DNA of 64,000 nucleotides from Saururus chinensis. Lineage: Eukaryota > Streptophyta > Magnoliopsida > Piperales > Saururaceae. The stretch is taken from assembly GCA_035235625.1 (NCBI GenBank), contig CP141140.1, positions 41,349,351-41,413,350 of the forward strand, written 5' to 3'. Positions 33,659-47,600 of the stretch are shown in pieces (within the stretch, counting starts at the first letter, position 1; each line of letters opens with the position of its first letter). Below the pieces are notes generated by a model that was not told where the DNA came from, ran no database searches, and was given only the letters and a program-made list of their open reading frames with translations. Both the position numbers and the translations under genes were made by a program.

Positions 33659-36600
33659 TTAATCATCCAACTCCACAAGCTTTGCTCTCTTTTGGGCAGC
33701 CTGCTTCCGGATAAAAATGCCCCACCTGAGAGCTGCTTTGAGCTTAAGCCAGCCAACAACTGCTTTGCCAGATGAATGGCTGCGGTCTTCATAAAAGTTA
33801 TAGTTTGGAGTTGGTGCCGACAAGAATGAAGGGTATGCATAATTATCATCAGAGGCGTTAGCAGCAGAGCCACCCACACTGAAGAAGCGAAGCAGGTTCT
33901 GCATGTCATCATTTTCCAGCATCTCATGACTCCTGATACGGATTTCCTCTTCAGATATGTAGTCATCAATCCCTTTGCCATCATGCTGTCGGGACCATTC
34001 ATCATAAGAGTTGAGGTTGGCTGATGGATGACCAGAAGGGCCAGCAACTAACTGGAAATTCAAGCTGGATGACTGTGGCGGGCCCAGTGCTAGGCTCATA
34101 CTATCATTTCTTGTCATCTGATTTAAATGAGAATTCGTAATCAGCTGGTTCTGAGGAGTAAATGAAGACATTTCAAATTGGAGTTGGGCATTTGGAGCCA
34201 CATGCTGAGCATTAGCTTGATATCTGATAGCTGAGTTTTCGACATACCCAGAAGGTATGGAGTTACCTGTAGCAGGCATAGTAATATCTTAATGTGATTA
34301 AATAATAGGCCATATGACTACACAAATAGTTTTAAACTAACAAGTAAGCAGAAAGGTGAAAGTAAGTACAATCAATCCTTTCCAAATTTCAACATTTTTT
34401 CTGAGAAATGTCCAGGCTGTAGGAAAGTGAATATCTTTGCCTGCTGACCACTATTTAATCAGGACAGGATTGTCAAATATGAAGCTCTTATCCACAATTT
34501 CCTCCAATAACTAACAAGCACTTTTCTTTTCAAACTCATCAGAAAATCGACACAGGGCCTTTCATCATCCTCCAGGATGAAAAAGTTTCTCCACAAATTA
34601 AACAAACAAAAAACAGCACTTACCTCCATCATTAGGTGCTGAATAGCCTGAAGCTTGTTCAGGGGGGACTGAAACCGGCAGGCAAGGAAGCGAAACCTGT
34701 TGATCAAATGAAGACGGATAATCTACCAGAGTTACTGGATCTGCACTTCGTAAAGAACTTGTTCTTCTGCCCTCTATCGAATTAACAAGTGCCTTTCCAT
34801 CATATTCAACAACGTGCATCCAATTGTCATATGCCTTCTTCACCAATGTATCAACATAGACCTGCATCACATAATGGAAAAGAGAATGGTTGGTGACCAG
34901 CTTTTCTGAAGATGTTAAGCTATTGTTTCACTTCAAATTAACAAGTAGAATCCCCAGATTTTCATCACAAAGCATAGCATTGTACAACAGGGAGAACAGG
35001 ACATAACCTTCTGACTTTCATTTAGAGTCTCCGCTGGAAAGTACTGCTCATCAGCTATTAAACCTCTCAGTTCATATACATTGTTAAAAACAACACCAAT
35101 ATTCCTCATATCATCTTGATAGTAAACATAGAGCTTGCCACTTAAAACACAAGTCTTTGCATGCTCCACAAGGCTCTCCCACATCTTATTTGACATCCCA
35201 CTCCCAAGAACCTGAAATCAAAAAGATAAAATATATGCATATACTGGAGCAGCCCAAGCATCAATAGATAAGATTTCTAAACAATAATAGTATGCATCTC
35301 ACATTTCGAAGTCTCTGTGGATCCCTGACAACAAGTCGAAGGAATTCTTCAACTGTGTAAATTCCAGCCTTATTCAATCTTTTATGGAAAGACCCATCCT
35401 TTCCTATTTTCTCCAATCTCCATACTTCATCATTTAAAGCAGGTGGGTAGTGTTTTTTATATACTGCAGATTTTGTCGAAAAGACAAACATATTATATCA
35501 CTGAGAAAAGGAATAAAATAATGGAATATTCAGAAATTGGGTGGTGTAAAATATACATTCGCCTCTGTGATCTTTAACTGTAAAAGCATCTGTTTTTGCC
35601 TCACGGATCTGCATTCCCTCACAATATCCAGCTGCAACTTTTAAGCCAAGCCTGAATTTCCTACTCCGTATCCAGCTTGAATTGTCAGTAAAAGTGAGGT
35701 CTCCTAATGTCCCAACACCCTCCTTCAGGGACACCTGAAGATCACCTGTTAAAAGTGGTCTTTTCCCTTCTCTTTCTTTTACAACATGGCTCTCAAAGTC
35801 TTCTTTAGTCCAGCCATCATCATCTTCATTGTTGAAGTCACCTTCAAGAACAACAACATCTAGTTTGGCAGATGACTCAGGGCCTGTTGTAACAACACAA
35901 CGAGTGTTTGCATCAAGCAATACCACATGAATTGCCGCTCCCTGTTCCCCTTCAACCTTACCCCCTGTAAAGATAGGAACGGATAAGTGGGAGCGGAACT
36001 GGAGCTGCAAGTTCCTTCCATTGGGTCCTTGTAGCTTTTTCGGAGAAGTCCTGATTTTACTCAACATAATCAGCTTTTATGCATGTAACTCTTACTAACT
36101 GAAAAATAAAAGACTTAGTGGAAAAGAAATTTCTTATTAGCAGATTTTTTTCTAATGAAAGAAAAACATTTGAAGACAACAATTGCCACATTCATTTTAC
36201 AACTCTGTACATGATTTCGGTACTCTCTCAAACCACAAAAATAAGCAAACCATTTGATCTAAAAGAGGAGAAAGTTCAGTGGATAAATACAGGACAAAAA
36301 GGTGATGAATAAAGCTTTGTTCTCGAAAAGCTTACAACGTAGCAGTTGGGACAGACACATTTTTTCCTTTTCAAACTTTTGCTTAATGTGGGGCTCAACA
36401 AAAAATAATAATTTTCAGGTCTGAGACTATATAAAAGTGGACAGACTAGTCTACTTATCCCAATCCTTGGAGCTCCAAAAGCTTCAGCGCATGTCAACAT
36501 ATAGAAAATACAAATTACAATTTATTAGCCCACTTTCGGAGGAAACTATCATGAAATCATTAGCATGTGTCCCAACAGTGACAAAAGAAGAAGAAAAAGA

Positions 36601-38766
36601 ATTGAACATATAAAAGTCAGGACTCATTAAACCAGACTGAGAAATGATATCATTCATGATTTCTACAATATTTTTGAGATGCTATCATCTTGTACAGAGA
36701 AACTTCACTATGTCATCTGGGAAACAAATTATAACAACCCACCTTCCAGTAAGCTTAGCAGAACCCATCTTTGCCAAAGCACGTTCGACTTCTTCACTGA
36801 CCTGTAATCATCAGAGGAGAACTTTACCTTGATAGAAGAAACATTTTCATCCATCAGATGAAATGGATAAGGTGATGAGAAAAAACCGCAATGTCTAAAT
36901 ATATAACAAAAATGTAAAAGTAAAATATTGATTCTATCTTTTTTCAGTAATGCTGATTGCATCAAATGCCATAAATCTAACACAAGAAAAAGAAAAACTT
37001 GGCAAATCAAACAACAAAAATTTCCCTTTAACATGCACGTCATGTAACTTTATGCAGGAACAAATGGATATACTAAAACATCTCTAAGAACTCTAAATCA
37101 ACCTCATATAGATTTTACATATGTGTACAAGAAAGAAGAATTTTTTGTCCACGCGGCTTTTCTTGCTGTGACATGCAGCATGTAATGTAGCATCATAAAA
37201 ATTGGCATGCATCTCTTGAGTGTGGCTCTTCCCATACACAGGTAGACAGGGAAAAAGAAAATATCGGCACTAACACTCAATTTGACCATGGTGAAGAACA
37301 GGGAATTTATGCTCAATATTACATATCCTTTGTCCCATTAAAATGCAGCACCTTACATCTCTATTCAAGTGACTCAGTTATAATACAAGATAGCAAACAC
37401 ACTAAACACTCATGTTAAGATCTAAGAATACAGCAGAAAATAAGATCTTAAGATATAAGCGACAACTCAGGACAACCAAAAGTGTACCAAGTGAGCTCTA
37501 GAAATTCCACAAATGTAAGTTCCACACGTGTCAGCAGGTGCACTTAAGCAAAAAAATAGGTTCACCAGTGCACCACAATGTAAAGATTAACAAAAATTGC
37601 ACCACAATGTGAAGATTAGCAAAAAAAGGTACCAATCAAAAAAAATATCTGCAAAATGGTAGATGTGAGGTATCTTACAACTCTTCGAAGAATAGGCTCA
37701 AATGATGAGCAGAGTCTCTGCAGACTATCCATCTTAAGAGCTTCCACAATTACACTGCATATATAAGTAAACCATCAAATAAAATGGTCACTTATACATC
37801 AAACTATAGAAAATACATCTCACATACACTTGGCATCCACACGAAACTCAGCCAATGAATTTCAACACGAAATTATAAAATTTATGCGGCAGGAGAGAAT
37901 ACTGAACAGGGAGTATTTATATAGCTTCTTTACTTATGTTTGCCTAGTTACTTTGGCACATGGTGGAGATAAGTCAAAGGTTTTTAGATGTATGTAGCAA
38001 CCTGAGAGTGATACAATTTCAGCAGCTGAAACATGCATTTCTACAAGCCAAACTTGTTTTAAGGCACAAAGCGCGAACCAGGAATTACGATAGCATTGCC
38101 ATCTCTGGGTCAGAATAAAATTTTCTTGTCGGTCAATTATGCTAAGTCATTCTGCTGAATTTTCCCTGCAAAATTCTCCGTCTTGGTGCTAAAACTACCT
38201 AAATGCTTCTGCAGTATAAATTGCCCAGTATTTGGGGATTGAATGGTAGGGGAAAGGAAGGGCGATGACACAATGAAGCTCCCTTTTCATGCTGCATAGA
38301 TATTTATGCTTCACATGTACTTTTACTCATCTAAGTTGGTCTGTCCAAGTAAACGCGCTTGTACTCACAATTAACAACCATGAGAGTGACAAAGAGCATG
38401 CAATTTCTCTTAAACAAAATAAGAAGTTTTTATAACAGGCCAGTTTAAGATTAGTGGTTGGCTATTAGAGTGACAACAAGCATATAGTTGCAATTAAACA
38501 ACTAACTAATAACTCAACCCTCTACAAAATTAAGTACTAACTAATTTCTTTAAGGCAGTTTAAAATATCACAGGTTTGTCAGGAAAATATAGCAACTAAA
38601 AAATTGCACAGAACTTAGAAAATTCAGAAGGAAAGCAAACAAACCTGGCTAAAGCTGGAACTTTACGCTTCTTCAGATCCGGCTGCCCATCCACAATGCT
38701 GTTTGGTTCTAACCCACGTTTTTCCTTAGTCATCGTATTTGATCTCTCCATATGCCTAGTCTGCAT
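33659..38766 (-). CDS. CBP60: CALMODULIN-BINDING PROTEIN 60, B/C/D-like, 653 aa, eight exons
   Basis: Plant-specific calmodulin-binding transcription regulator. On the minus strand the exons are 38766-38645, 37754-37679, 36801-36743, 36050-35557, 35463-35303, 35211-35008, 34861-34624 and 34266-33659. All introns are GT-AG, phases match and the frame closes on TAA. Residues 31-40 hold a basic [10 protein letters not shown] segment; 41-85 cover the short helix [15 protein letters not shown]. Exons 4-6 (about 86-372) encode the conserved CBP60 core with [32 protein letters not shown] and [20 protein letters not shown]. The C-terminus (about 623-653) is a basic amphipathic helix, [16 protein letters not shown], the calmodulin-binding site of clades A-F and unlike CBP60g/SARD1. 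Length is typical. The upstream frame lacks an ATG, so Met at 38766 is the start. Related proteins act in the nucleus in growth and immunity; the exact ortholog is uncertain. No disabling change seen. Confidence 0.95.
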
Positions 38767-39330
38767 CTTAGCCTCCAATTCTACTTTTCCCGAAAAAAAA
38801 ACCCAGAAATTAGAAGTTCAATACTCAAATCAAAACGGGTTAATTACTAAAAAAAATATCACAACATATTGCTGCTAAACTCTGTCACTGAAATCGTTGA
38901 CTGCGATTCCCCTGAAGCTTTTGACTTAAACACAAAAAAAAAAAAAAAAAAAAAACAAAACAGAACAGAAGACCAAGATTCAAAGCGCAGGGATTAAAAC
39001 CCACTCTTACGAGGCGTCGGATTCAATTTGGAGCGCGAAACCGAAAACGTAAGAGGATGGAATTGGGCCAGAGAGCGCAGGAAAAAACGTGGGGGAGAGA
39101 GGGGCTTTTATGCCTTTACGGGTCATTCTATCTTTGATATTATTTTATCTGCAAGTTGGCGGCTTCTGCTAGTGAACACAGCTGCCATTTCAGTCGTCGG
39201 CCGCCAATCCTGACAACACTTCCTATTTGAGTCAATTTGGAGTCGTAAGTCTATATGTAAAATATTTATATATAAAATATTTTTTTAATAAAAAAATATT
39301 ATATTTTACTAAAAAAAGAAAAATAAAATT
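38767..39330 (-). promoter_or_regulatory. 5' UTR and promoter region of CBP60 (approximate)
   Basis: Upstream of the start codon lies a mixed sequence with a 20-base A run (plus strand, about 38936-38956) and CT-richer sequence to about 39220. I see no unmistakable TATA box. Duplicated repeat sequence starts near 39330, so the promoter space available before repeats is about 560 bp. Confidence 0.4.
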
Positions 39331-40672
39331 ATAATTTTTTTAAATACTTAATTATTTAAAATTAATTTATTAATATGAAATAAATTGTTTGGTAAATGGA
39401 GCTTTTAATTTAAGATAGATGGAGTATTAAATTTGGTAAAAATAATATAAAAAAATTATATAATTTTATTAATTATAAAAAATAAATATTTACTTAAATT
39501 TATTTATATTAAAAAAATATTTTTCCTACCACTTACTATGATAAGATTACAAAACAAATAGACATTTAGATGTGAGAAACCTATGAACTATTTGGATATG
39601 TTCTCAAGTCTCTCTCACACTACTTCTATAGAGATACGACAGTTTTATTGTTGGTCACCAAGCTTGGTTATAAAAAATGGTCAGGCTAGACATGTCTTTT
39701 ATATTAATAATAACAAAAATACACACGTATAATATATGTAAATATATATTAGATAAGATAAATTAAAATAAAATATATATTAAATAGAGTTCTTCTTTAC
39801 CTACTATAGTTAAAAAATATGTTTTGAGGATCATTTAGATTATAAATTATACACACAAGCTTTGTATTAACCCAAATATACTCATTATACACAATTACAA
39901 GTTTAAATCTCGTAGAGAAAATATTAGGCTATAGCTCTCGAGAAAACATAATCATGTTAGATATCATTTAATAGAGATCATGTAGAGCTTTCTAACAATA
40001 CCAAGAGTGTGCATTCAAGTTCGAGAATACAAGTTAGAATATTACAAAGTTAAAATTAACATAATATTAAAAACTATGATCCATGTCATATCAACCACGA
40101 GTACTGTAAGATCTTTAATTTTAACGTGGTCTAATTTTGATTTAATACTGTGTACTTTTGCTTTAATTTATTGGTTTCACTCAATTTTTGGGTTAAAGGT
40201 CAATAATGATAATTAAGTACTTAAAATTATAATATTTTTTAATGACTTAATTATTTAAAATTAATTTATTAATATAAAATTAATTTTTTGCTAAATGGAG
40301 CTTTTAATTTAAGATAGAGAGAGTATTAAATTTGGTAAAAATAATATAAAAAATTATATAATTTTATTAATTATAAAAAATAAATATTTATTCAAGTTTA
40401 TTTATATGAAAAAAATATTTTTCCAACCGCTTACTATGATGAGATTATAAAACAAATGGACAATTAGATGAGAAAAACCTACACCTACGAACTATTGGAT
40501 ATGTTCGCAAGCCTCTCTCACACTACTTTATAGTGATGTGGTAGTATCTTATTGTATGTTACCAAGCTTGGTTATAGAAAATGGTCAGGCTAGATATGTC
40601 CTTTATATTAATAGCAAAAATACACACATATAATATATGTGAATATATATTAGATAAGATAAATTAAATTAA

Positions 40673-40730
<58 letters not shown>

Positions 40731-41150
40731 TATTCTTCTTCTTTACATACTATAATAGTTAAAAATTATATTTTTAAAATCATTTAGATCATAAATTATA
40801 CACACAAGCTCTGTATTAACCCAAATATACTCATAGTATGCAATTGCAAGAGAAAATATTATGTTATAGCTCTCGAGAAACCATAATCATGTCGGATATC
40901 ATTTGATAGAGATCATCTAGAGCTTTCCAATAATACCAAGAATGTGTGAATTCAAGTTCGAGAATATAAGTTAGAATATTACAAAGTTAAAATTAACATA
41001 ATATTAAAAATTATAATCTATGTCATATCAACTACGGGTACTGTAAGATCTCTAACTTTAATTTGGTCTAATTTTGATTTAATTATGTATTATTGTTTAT
41101 TTTTTCTTTAATTTATCGATTTGACTCGATTTTTGGGTTAAATGTCAATA
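39330..41150. repeat. Tandem segmental duplication, about 0.93 kb per copy
   Basis: Copy 1 (about 39330-40215) and copy 2 (about 40216-41150) are parallel throughout: 'ggagcttttaatttaagata' (about 39400, 40301), 'accaagcttggttataaaa' (39656) against 'accaagcttggttatagaa' (40561), and 'gaccatgtcatatcaac' words (40079, 41020). Each copy ends with the first ~100 bp of the Del LTR (TGTAAGATCT…). The breakpoint is therefore inside the LTR and the duplication happened after the retroelement inserted. Confidence 0.9.
40674..40727. repeat. (TA)n microsatellite
   Basis: About 26 TA units, present only in copy 2 of the tandem duplication. Copy 1 has 'aaaatatatattaaata' at the same place, so the run expanded after duplication. 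Confidence 0.9.
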
Positions 41151-42724
41151 ATGATAGTTTTAATAAGGTTTTCTCTTATTTTACAAGTTTCTATGTCAAA
41201 CTTAATTTACTCTATTTTTAAGAAATTTTTGAGATTTTATAAAAGAAATTCATAAATTGAGGGCATGGACCCCACATCCACATTTGGACAGTGAGGGTCC
41301 CACAAGACCTTAAACTTTACATATTTCATGTTAATGAATTTTAAATTTTTTATATTCATTTTTAGCCTTGAAATGAGCAAAATTAGTCATTTATGACACT
41401 AAATTATATTTATAACCCAATATTTAGTATTTACACCCTAATGACTTACTATATAAGTAAAGTCTCAACCCATTTTCCAATTGGGAAATGGCTAAGATAG
41501 GAGGCTAAAAAGTGCCCTAATCACCATTACTAAAGAATGAAACTAATTTAGGTATGTTTTAAGTCCTAATTCTCACTAATCTTCTTCGATTTTATCTTAA
41601 TCTCTCTTAATCCCACTTTTCCCTAAATAGATTCTTGATTTATCATATTAAAAATACTATTTTTAATCTCTATTTCAAACCCAAAAAGAGGAATTTTTAT
41701 TTTTAATCAAAGGGACCCTATATCTATATGTTTTCAAAGTTATTTAAACTTACATTCAATGTTAATTAAGTATTAATCAAACCATAACTTTGGGTAGGGA
41801 CTCTTGAAAAATAGAACTTCGATTTGGACCCAAAAGCTTGCTGAAGGTAAGGGGTTTTCTTTTAAGTGGATTGATGCTTCATATTTCAAGTTTAGAATGC
41901 TTCAAGTGGGTTATTTATCATGTTGGTGCTTTAATGGTGGATTAAATAAAGCATACTCTTTTTGTTGATTTTCTTGTGTTTTAGCTAAGAATGACTAGAT
42001 CTATCATGTCTTAGCCTTGTATTTTGATATTATGAAGTTTGGAAGTGCTTTAAGATTTTTTTATCATTTTTTAGTATTTTCGGTTTGATGTTTGTAAGGT
42101 TGAAGGTACTTGTATGTACGATAATTACTAATGGGTAAATAGGGGTATAGTAAGGGAATTAATCAGAAATGAGAATATTAGGTGAAATGTGGATCTGAAT
42201 TACCATACTGATGTGTCATGGTTGTTTTCTGTTTAATGTTACCATATTTTAAATCTTATTGAGTTTTACTCACCCCTCTTTCTATATTTTGTTTTGGAGT
42301 TGCATGGTATGACATACAATTGATCAGGATTTCGGGAGTAGGCGTGGATGCCTTAATACTTTATTTTGTTTTCTAATTTACGCTATTATAATCATAGAGC
42401 ACCTTATGTGGATGTTTATGTTTCAGACTCATGTATATTTGATGCTTTTAGACTTGTTTAAGATTTTCTAATTGAAGCTATGTGACAGCTCAGGATGATA
42501 AGTATGTAGGTTGAGAGTGAGGATTTATTTCAAAATTGTTATCCTCTTTTATTGTACCTTATTTTTCTTGCTCAAAGGACTAAAGGTGCATGACTTCATA
42601 TATGTGTTAAATACTCGATTAAGGGATTAATGTCCTCCGCAATGCAATCTTGTCGCCCCTATGTGCTTTGATGGGCCCCTAGACTGGGTTTGGCTTGGGT
42701 CGGGTAGGCGCTGGGGGCATGACA
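41042..42724 (+). repeat. 5' LTR of the Del element, 1,683 bp
   Basis: TGTAAGATCTCTAACTTTAA to GGGGGCATGACA. It is parallel to the 3' LTR at its start and end but lacks about 1.4 kb of the middle, including the 'cttgatgagcag' repeat zone. A TATA-like 'ctatataagtaa' lies at about 41450. Confidence 0.85.
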
Positions 42725-44699
42725 ATCCCTGAAAAGCTAACATGGCGGCATATGCCTTTAGTAGAAAATACGCACTTCAGTAGCTTGTGTGATTGTCTAA
42801 GAATGACTTTTGTATGAGGAAGTCATTGAGCTTAAACCAGAAATAGCTATGGAGTATGCATGTAGTTGGTTCGTCAACCTTTCTATAAGCTATAACTTGG
42901 TTGAAGATGTGGTTGAAGCTCAAAAGAGGGATGAGAAGACCCAAGCCTTTAAGGCTAAGTTGAGGGAGAAAGCGGTGATTGACTTTGAGGAGAGCTCTAA
43001 TGGGAGCTTTGTCACGCCCCAGCGCCCTACCAACCCGAGCCAGGCCCGGTCTAAGGGATGGTCAGTGCACGTAGCGCAATGGAGTATGTGGAAGATTTAA
43101 CCCCTCGTATAGGTGAAACAATACAGAGTGACGCACCATACACTACAAAAGAAAATAAGGAAAAATAAAGGACAACATATAACAATTAGTCCTCACAAAA
43201 CACCCACATACTTAAGTCACTAAGACCTCTTACAGCTTAAGTCATAAAGTCAACATGAGTCAAAGGCTAATCTAGCGAATAAAGTATGTAACAGAATCAA
43301 CATAGAATAAAACTCAAGGTAACATGCTGCATAAACAAGTAGGGAACACAAAGTCTCTAGGCATCCTCTTCTATGCCAAACCATCCACCACTCGCTCCTT
43401 ATATTGGGAGTCTTGATCACCTGTATGTCGCACCATGCAGCCCTAAAACAAAAACACATGTGACAGAGGGGTGAGTAAAAATACTCAACAAAGTTTAATA
43501 TGTCGAGAGAGTAAATCCAAAATCATCATAGATATTTCATAGAATTCATTACATAAAACACACTCATTTATCATGGGAAATTTGCATAACCTGTGCATCT
43601 CTATATCATGACTACTCATCACATACACATACTCATAGTATCATAAACATATCTCATGCATACCATTCCACATGGCCTTTCACAATATCATCTCATTCTT
43701 GTTTCATTCTCAATGTATACATTCATCCTGCATATCATTCCACATAACATATCATAATATCATCTCATTAATGACCCATCCTTATTTCATACATTCATCC
43801 TACACAAGAGTGTTTTAATCACACTATTCATAGTATGCATAATTATTCTCAATCATGAACATTCACCTTGCATGAGAAGTGTCTCTAACACACTAATAAT
43901 AATCACACATATTAAACCATATCCACATGTGTCACATAAACTCGATTATCCCAACACAACTTGTGAAATTGGGTATAATAATATTACATACACATGCATT
44001 ATCAACAATGGTGAATGCCTCAATTATGGATAGAAATAACAATCATAATGCCCACCCTGGACATAGTCTGATTTCCTAAATGGAAACCTAGGGCATTGAT
44101 ATAATTAGCCCCTCTTCTCACTCTGGACAATCCAAAAAGGAAGTTGTGTTTTCCTCATGGAAACCTAGAACAGTTTACTCGCTCTGGACAATCCTAGTCG
44201 GGAATGTCCGATCTCCTCATGCAAACCTAGAGTAGTGTGTTCACCTTGGACATCTCTTGCGGGGGAGAGTCCAATTTCTACAAGGAAACCTAAAACAAAT
44301 GGTAGCCAATGCACGTGGGCATACTATATTGGATTCTCATGGTTCAAATAAGTCAATAATGAACCTCAACTAGAATAAACTCATCTCAACCCGGGATGGT
44401 ACCAGTTTCCTAATGGAACTCAAAATAAAATCATGTCCTATTAGACCCAACCAATTTGATAAGTCATCGATTGATTAATCTGGCAAGTAATATTACCCAA
44501 TTGCAACCAATCAATCAATCACGGCTAATCTCAAATAAATCTCATTCATAAAACTCTTTTCATGATACATGCAACATAATATATACGTGAGCAACACTAC
44601 ATGAATTCTAATACATGAGATATTCTCCCATCAGTCCATATATATATATCATTCCTAATCAATATGTGTCAAATAATCACCACAATTACTTCCACATAA

Positions 44700-47600
44700 T
44701 GTCATGCCCCGGACCCGCCCGACCTGAGCCAAACCTGGTCCAAGGGATGGTCGGAGCACATAGGGGTGACAAGGTTGGTTTAACATAGCGGAAGACTTTA
44801 ACCCCTTAATCGGGTGAATTTCACATACAGAGTGCGCACCCTTAAACATTTATGCAAGAGAAATAAGGAAAATAAAAGAGGACTTTCATTCTGAACTAGT
44901 CCATAAGTCAAATACCCACAAACTTAAAATCCCGAGCCTAAACACATGGCTCGAATCAGAAAGTTTGAAACATGTTTAAAAACATAAGATATATATGAGT
45001 GTGAAACAAGAACCACCATACATGTTATTCTATTATCATAACAACATAAATCAGAAAACATAACGAGGTCCAAAGGCATCCACGCCTACTCCCAAGTTCT
45101 CCCTGATCGTTCCTCATACAAAGGGTCCTGATTAACTTCATGTTGCACCATGCAGCCCCAAAACAAAAACACAGAAAGTGGGGTGATTAAAACTTACAAT
45201 AACAATAAGCCAAAAAACAACCATAACACATTAACATGGTCTATTAGATCTACATATTATATAACATCCCATTTCTGATTACTTCCCTTGCCCTAAGAAT
45301 ACTTAAACATAAGCAATTACCCTGCATACATATATCTTAAATATACCATACATATCTATGCATAACCATTGTCATTCATAACATTCAACCTACATGACAC
45401 ATGTCTCCAACACACAATCACATCATGCATATTCATCACATATAACTTGCATGAGGAGTGTCTCCACCACACAATCATATCATGCATATCATCACATTTA
45501 ACCATATGAGAAGCGTCTCTACCACACAATCATACCATGCATAATCATCACATTTAACCTGCATGAGAAGTGTCTCTACCACACAATCATACCATGCATA
45601 ATCATCACATTTAACCTGCACGAGAAGTGTCTCTACCACACAATCATACCATGCATAATCATCACATTTAACCTGCATGAGAAGTGTCTCTATGACATAA
45701 TCATATCATGCACATCATTACATTTAACCTACATGAGAAGTGTCTCTAACTCTCAATTATAACCATGCAAGTTGATAAAACAACCCTACTTAATTGGCCG
45801 AAACATAAACAATCCTTGCTCACTCCAAACAATCCCCAATTGAAAATTTGAAGGAATTATGCAGTTCGGGTAAGTTCCGTAATAGGGAGGAATACCCCCT
45901 AGTAAGCCAGTGCACTTGGCTACACTAGCCTAGATTCTCAGGGTCTAGATGGTCTTAATAATTTTATCTTCTTTTAGCATTACTGCTCTTTTCAACCCGG
46001 GGAGGAACACCCATCCTCAAGGGATGTAAAACCCAGTCCTTTCGGATGTAAAACCCCATCCATTCGGATGTAAAACAAAATAGATAAGCCTTCAATCGAT
46101 TAACCCGACAAGCAATATCCCACAATTGCATTCAATTGCTCAACATGGCTAATCTCGATAAAACCTCATTATTAAATCCGTTTCATGATGTCATGCTACA
46201 TTGTACATACGTGAGCAATAACTGCATGAATTCTAATTCATGAAACGTGCTCCCCATCAGCCTTACATGCATCATTTCTAATCACAAACATCAACAATCA
46301 CCGTAATTACCCCCACATGTGTGTACATGGTAGAATCATTACATACTAAGCATATGGGCATACATTATAAACACCCCATTTACATACTAGACACATGCTA
46401 TTTAATATTCAATCATAGCTCCTTACTTAAATCATGAGTAAAAACCATCGAAAAACACAATTTGAATTAAGTACAATCTCATGTGAGACTTAAGTAAGCA
46501 TAACCATTACCCCACTTAGACCTAAACATGGCACCATCATTCACCCATAATTTACTTATAACATGTGGAGACATACAAATCCAATCTCATACTATAACCT
46601 TGCTGAAATCATACTTAAAATATGAGAAATTATTTAACATGGATTCAAGACAATAATCTATCACATGCTTAACCGAATAATGTGAAATTCACATAATACT
46701 TAAACATTCATCATAGTTTCTTCCATCATCAAATTCATACCCTTCTGGTAGCTCATCCTAACATAATTTACTCATAATAATCATAAGAAATGGTATTTAA
46801 AAGGAAAAACACGAAAATGAGCAAAATAAAAAAAAGCTAAACTGTAGTGTTGACGTTCAAATGCCCTGTAGGGCCGTTCGAACGGGCCATTCGGATCTCC
46901 ATAAGTGAAATCTCTGGTTCATCTTCCTTATTTCGAATTCAAAACCGAAACTTCACATAAACATCATAAACCTTCAAATCTCATTCCCAAACTTCATAAT
47001 AATGAAATTCATGCATAAGAAACAATAAATCTATCCATTTACAACCATAAACACAAAGAAATAATAAGAAAGATTAAGTTTTACTAAACCCTCCATTAAA
47101 GATCAAATCCATGGAAACCCACTTCAAACTGTATCAAAACTCAAATCTAAAATTACATACACATTTAGGATAGAATCGCTTGCCTTCAACAAGGTTCTTG
47201 ACTTAAAATTGATCCTCTAACGCCTTCAAATACTACCCAAAATCGGGTTTTTGTTAATACCTTCATAAATCAGATTTAAAGTACCTAAATTTCTTGAAAA
47301 CTAGTAGATCCAGGGTTTATTGAGTTAAAAAATGAAATTTCTTTCATAAGGGTTTGAAATAGAGGTTCAATTAGTTTCTTTTTGGGTAGAAATCGAGATT
47401 AAACCTTGTCAAAAGAAGAATTTGAAAAGTTTAGGAGAAACCCTAAGAAATTAGTAGAAGATTAGGCTAATCTTTACCTTAATCACATTTCCTTCTTAAG
47501 AAATGGGGATTAGGACTCCAAAGCTCTAGGTTTCTAGTCCTTCCCAATTGGGAAAGTAGTTGAGCCTTTTTATTTATAGAAGGCTTTTGGGTAAACCTAA

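Noticed and set aside
45480..45700. CRISPR-like regular repeats
   Set aside because: The whole 57-bp unit is repeated with no unique spacers, and it lies inside a plant LTR; it is a minisatellite.
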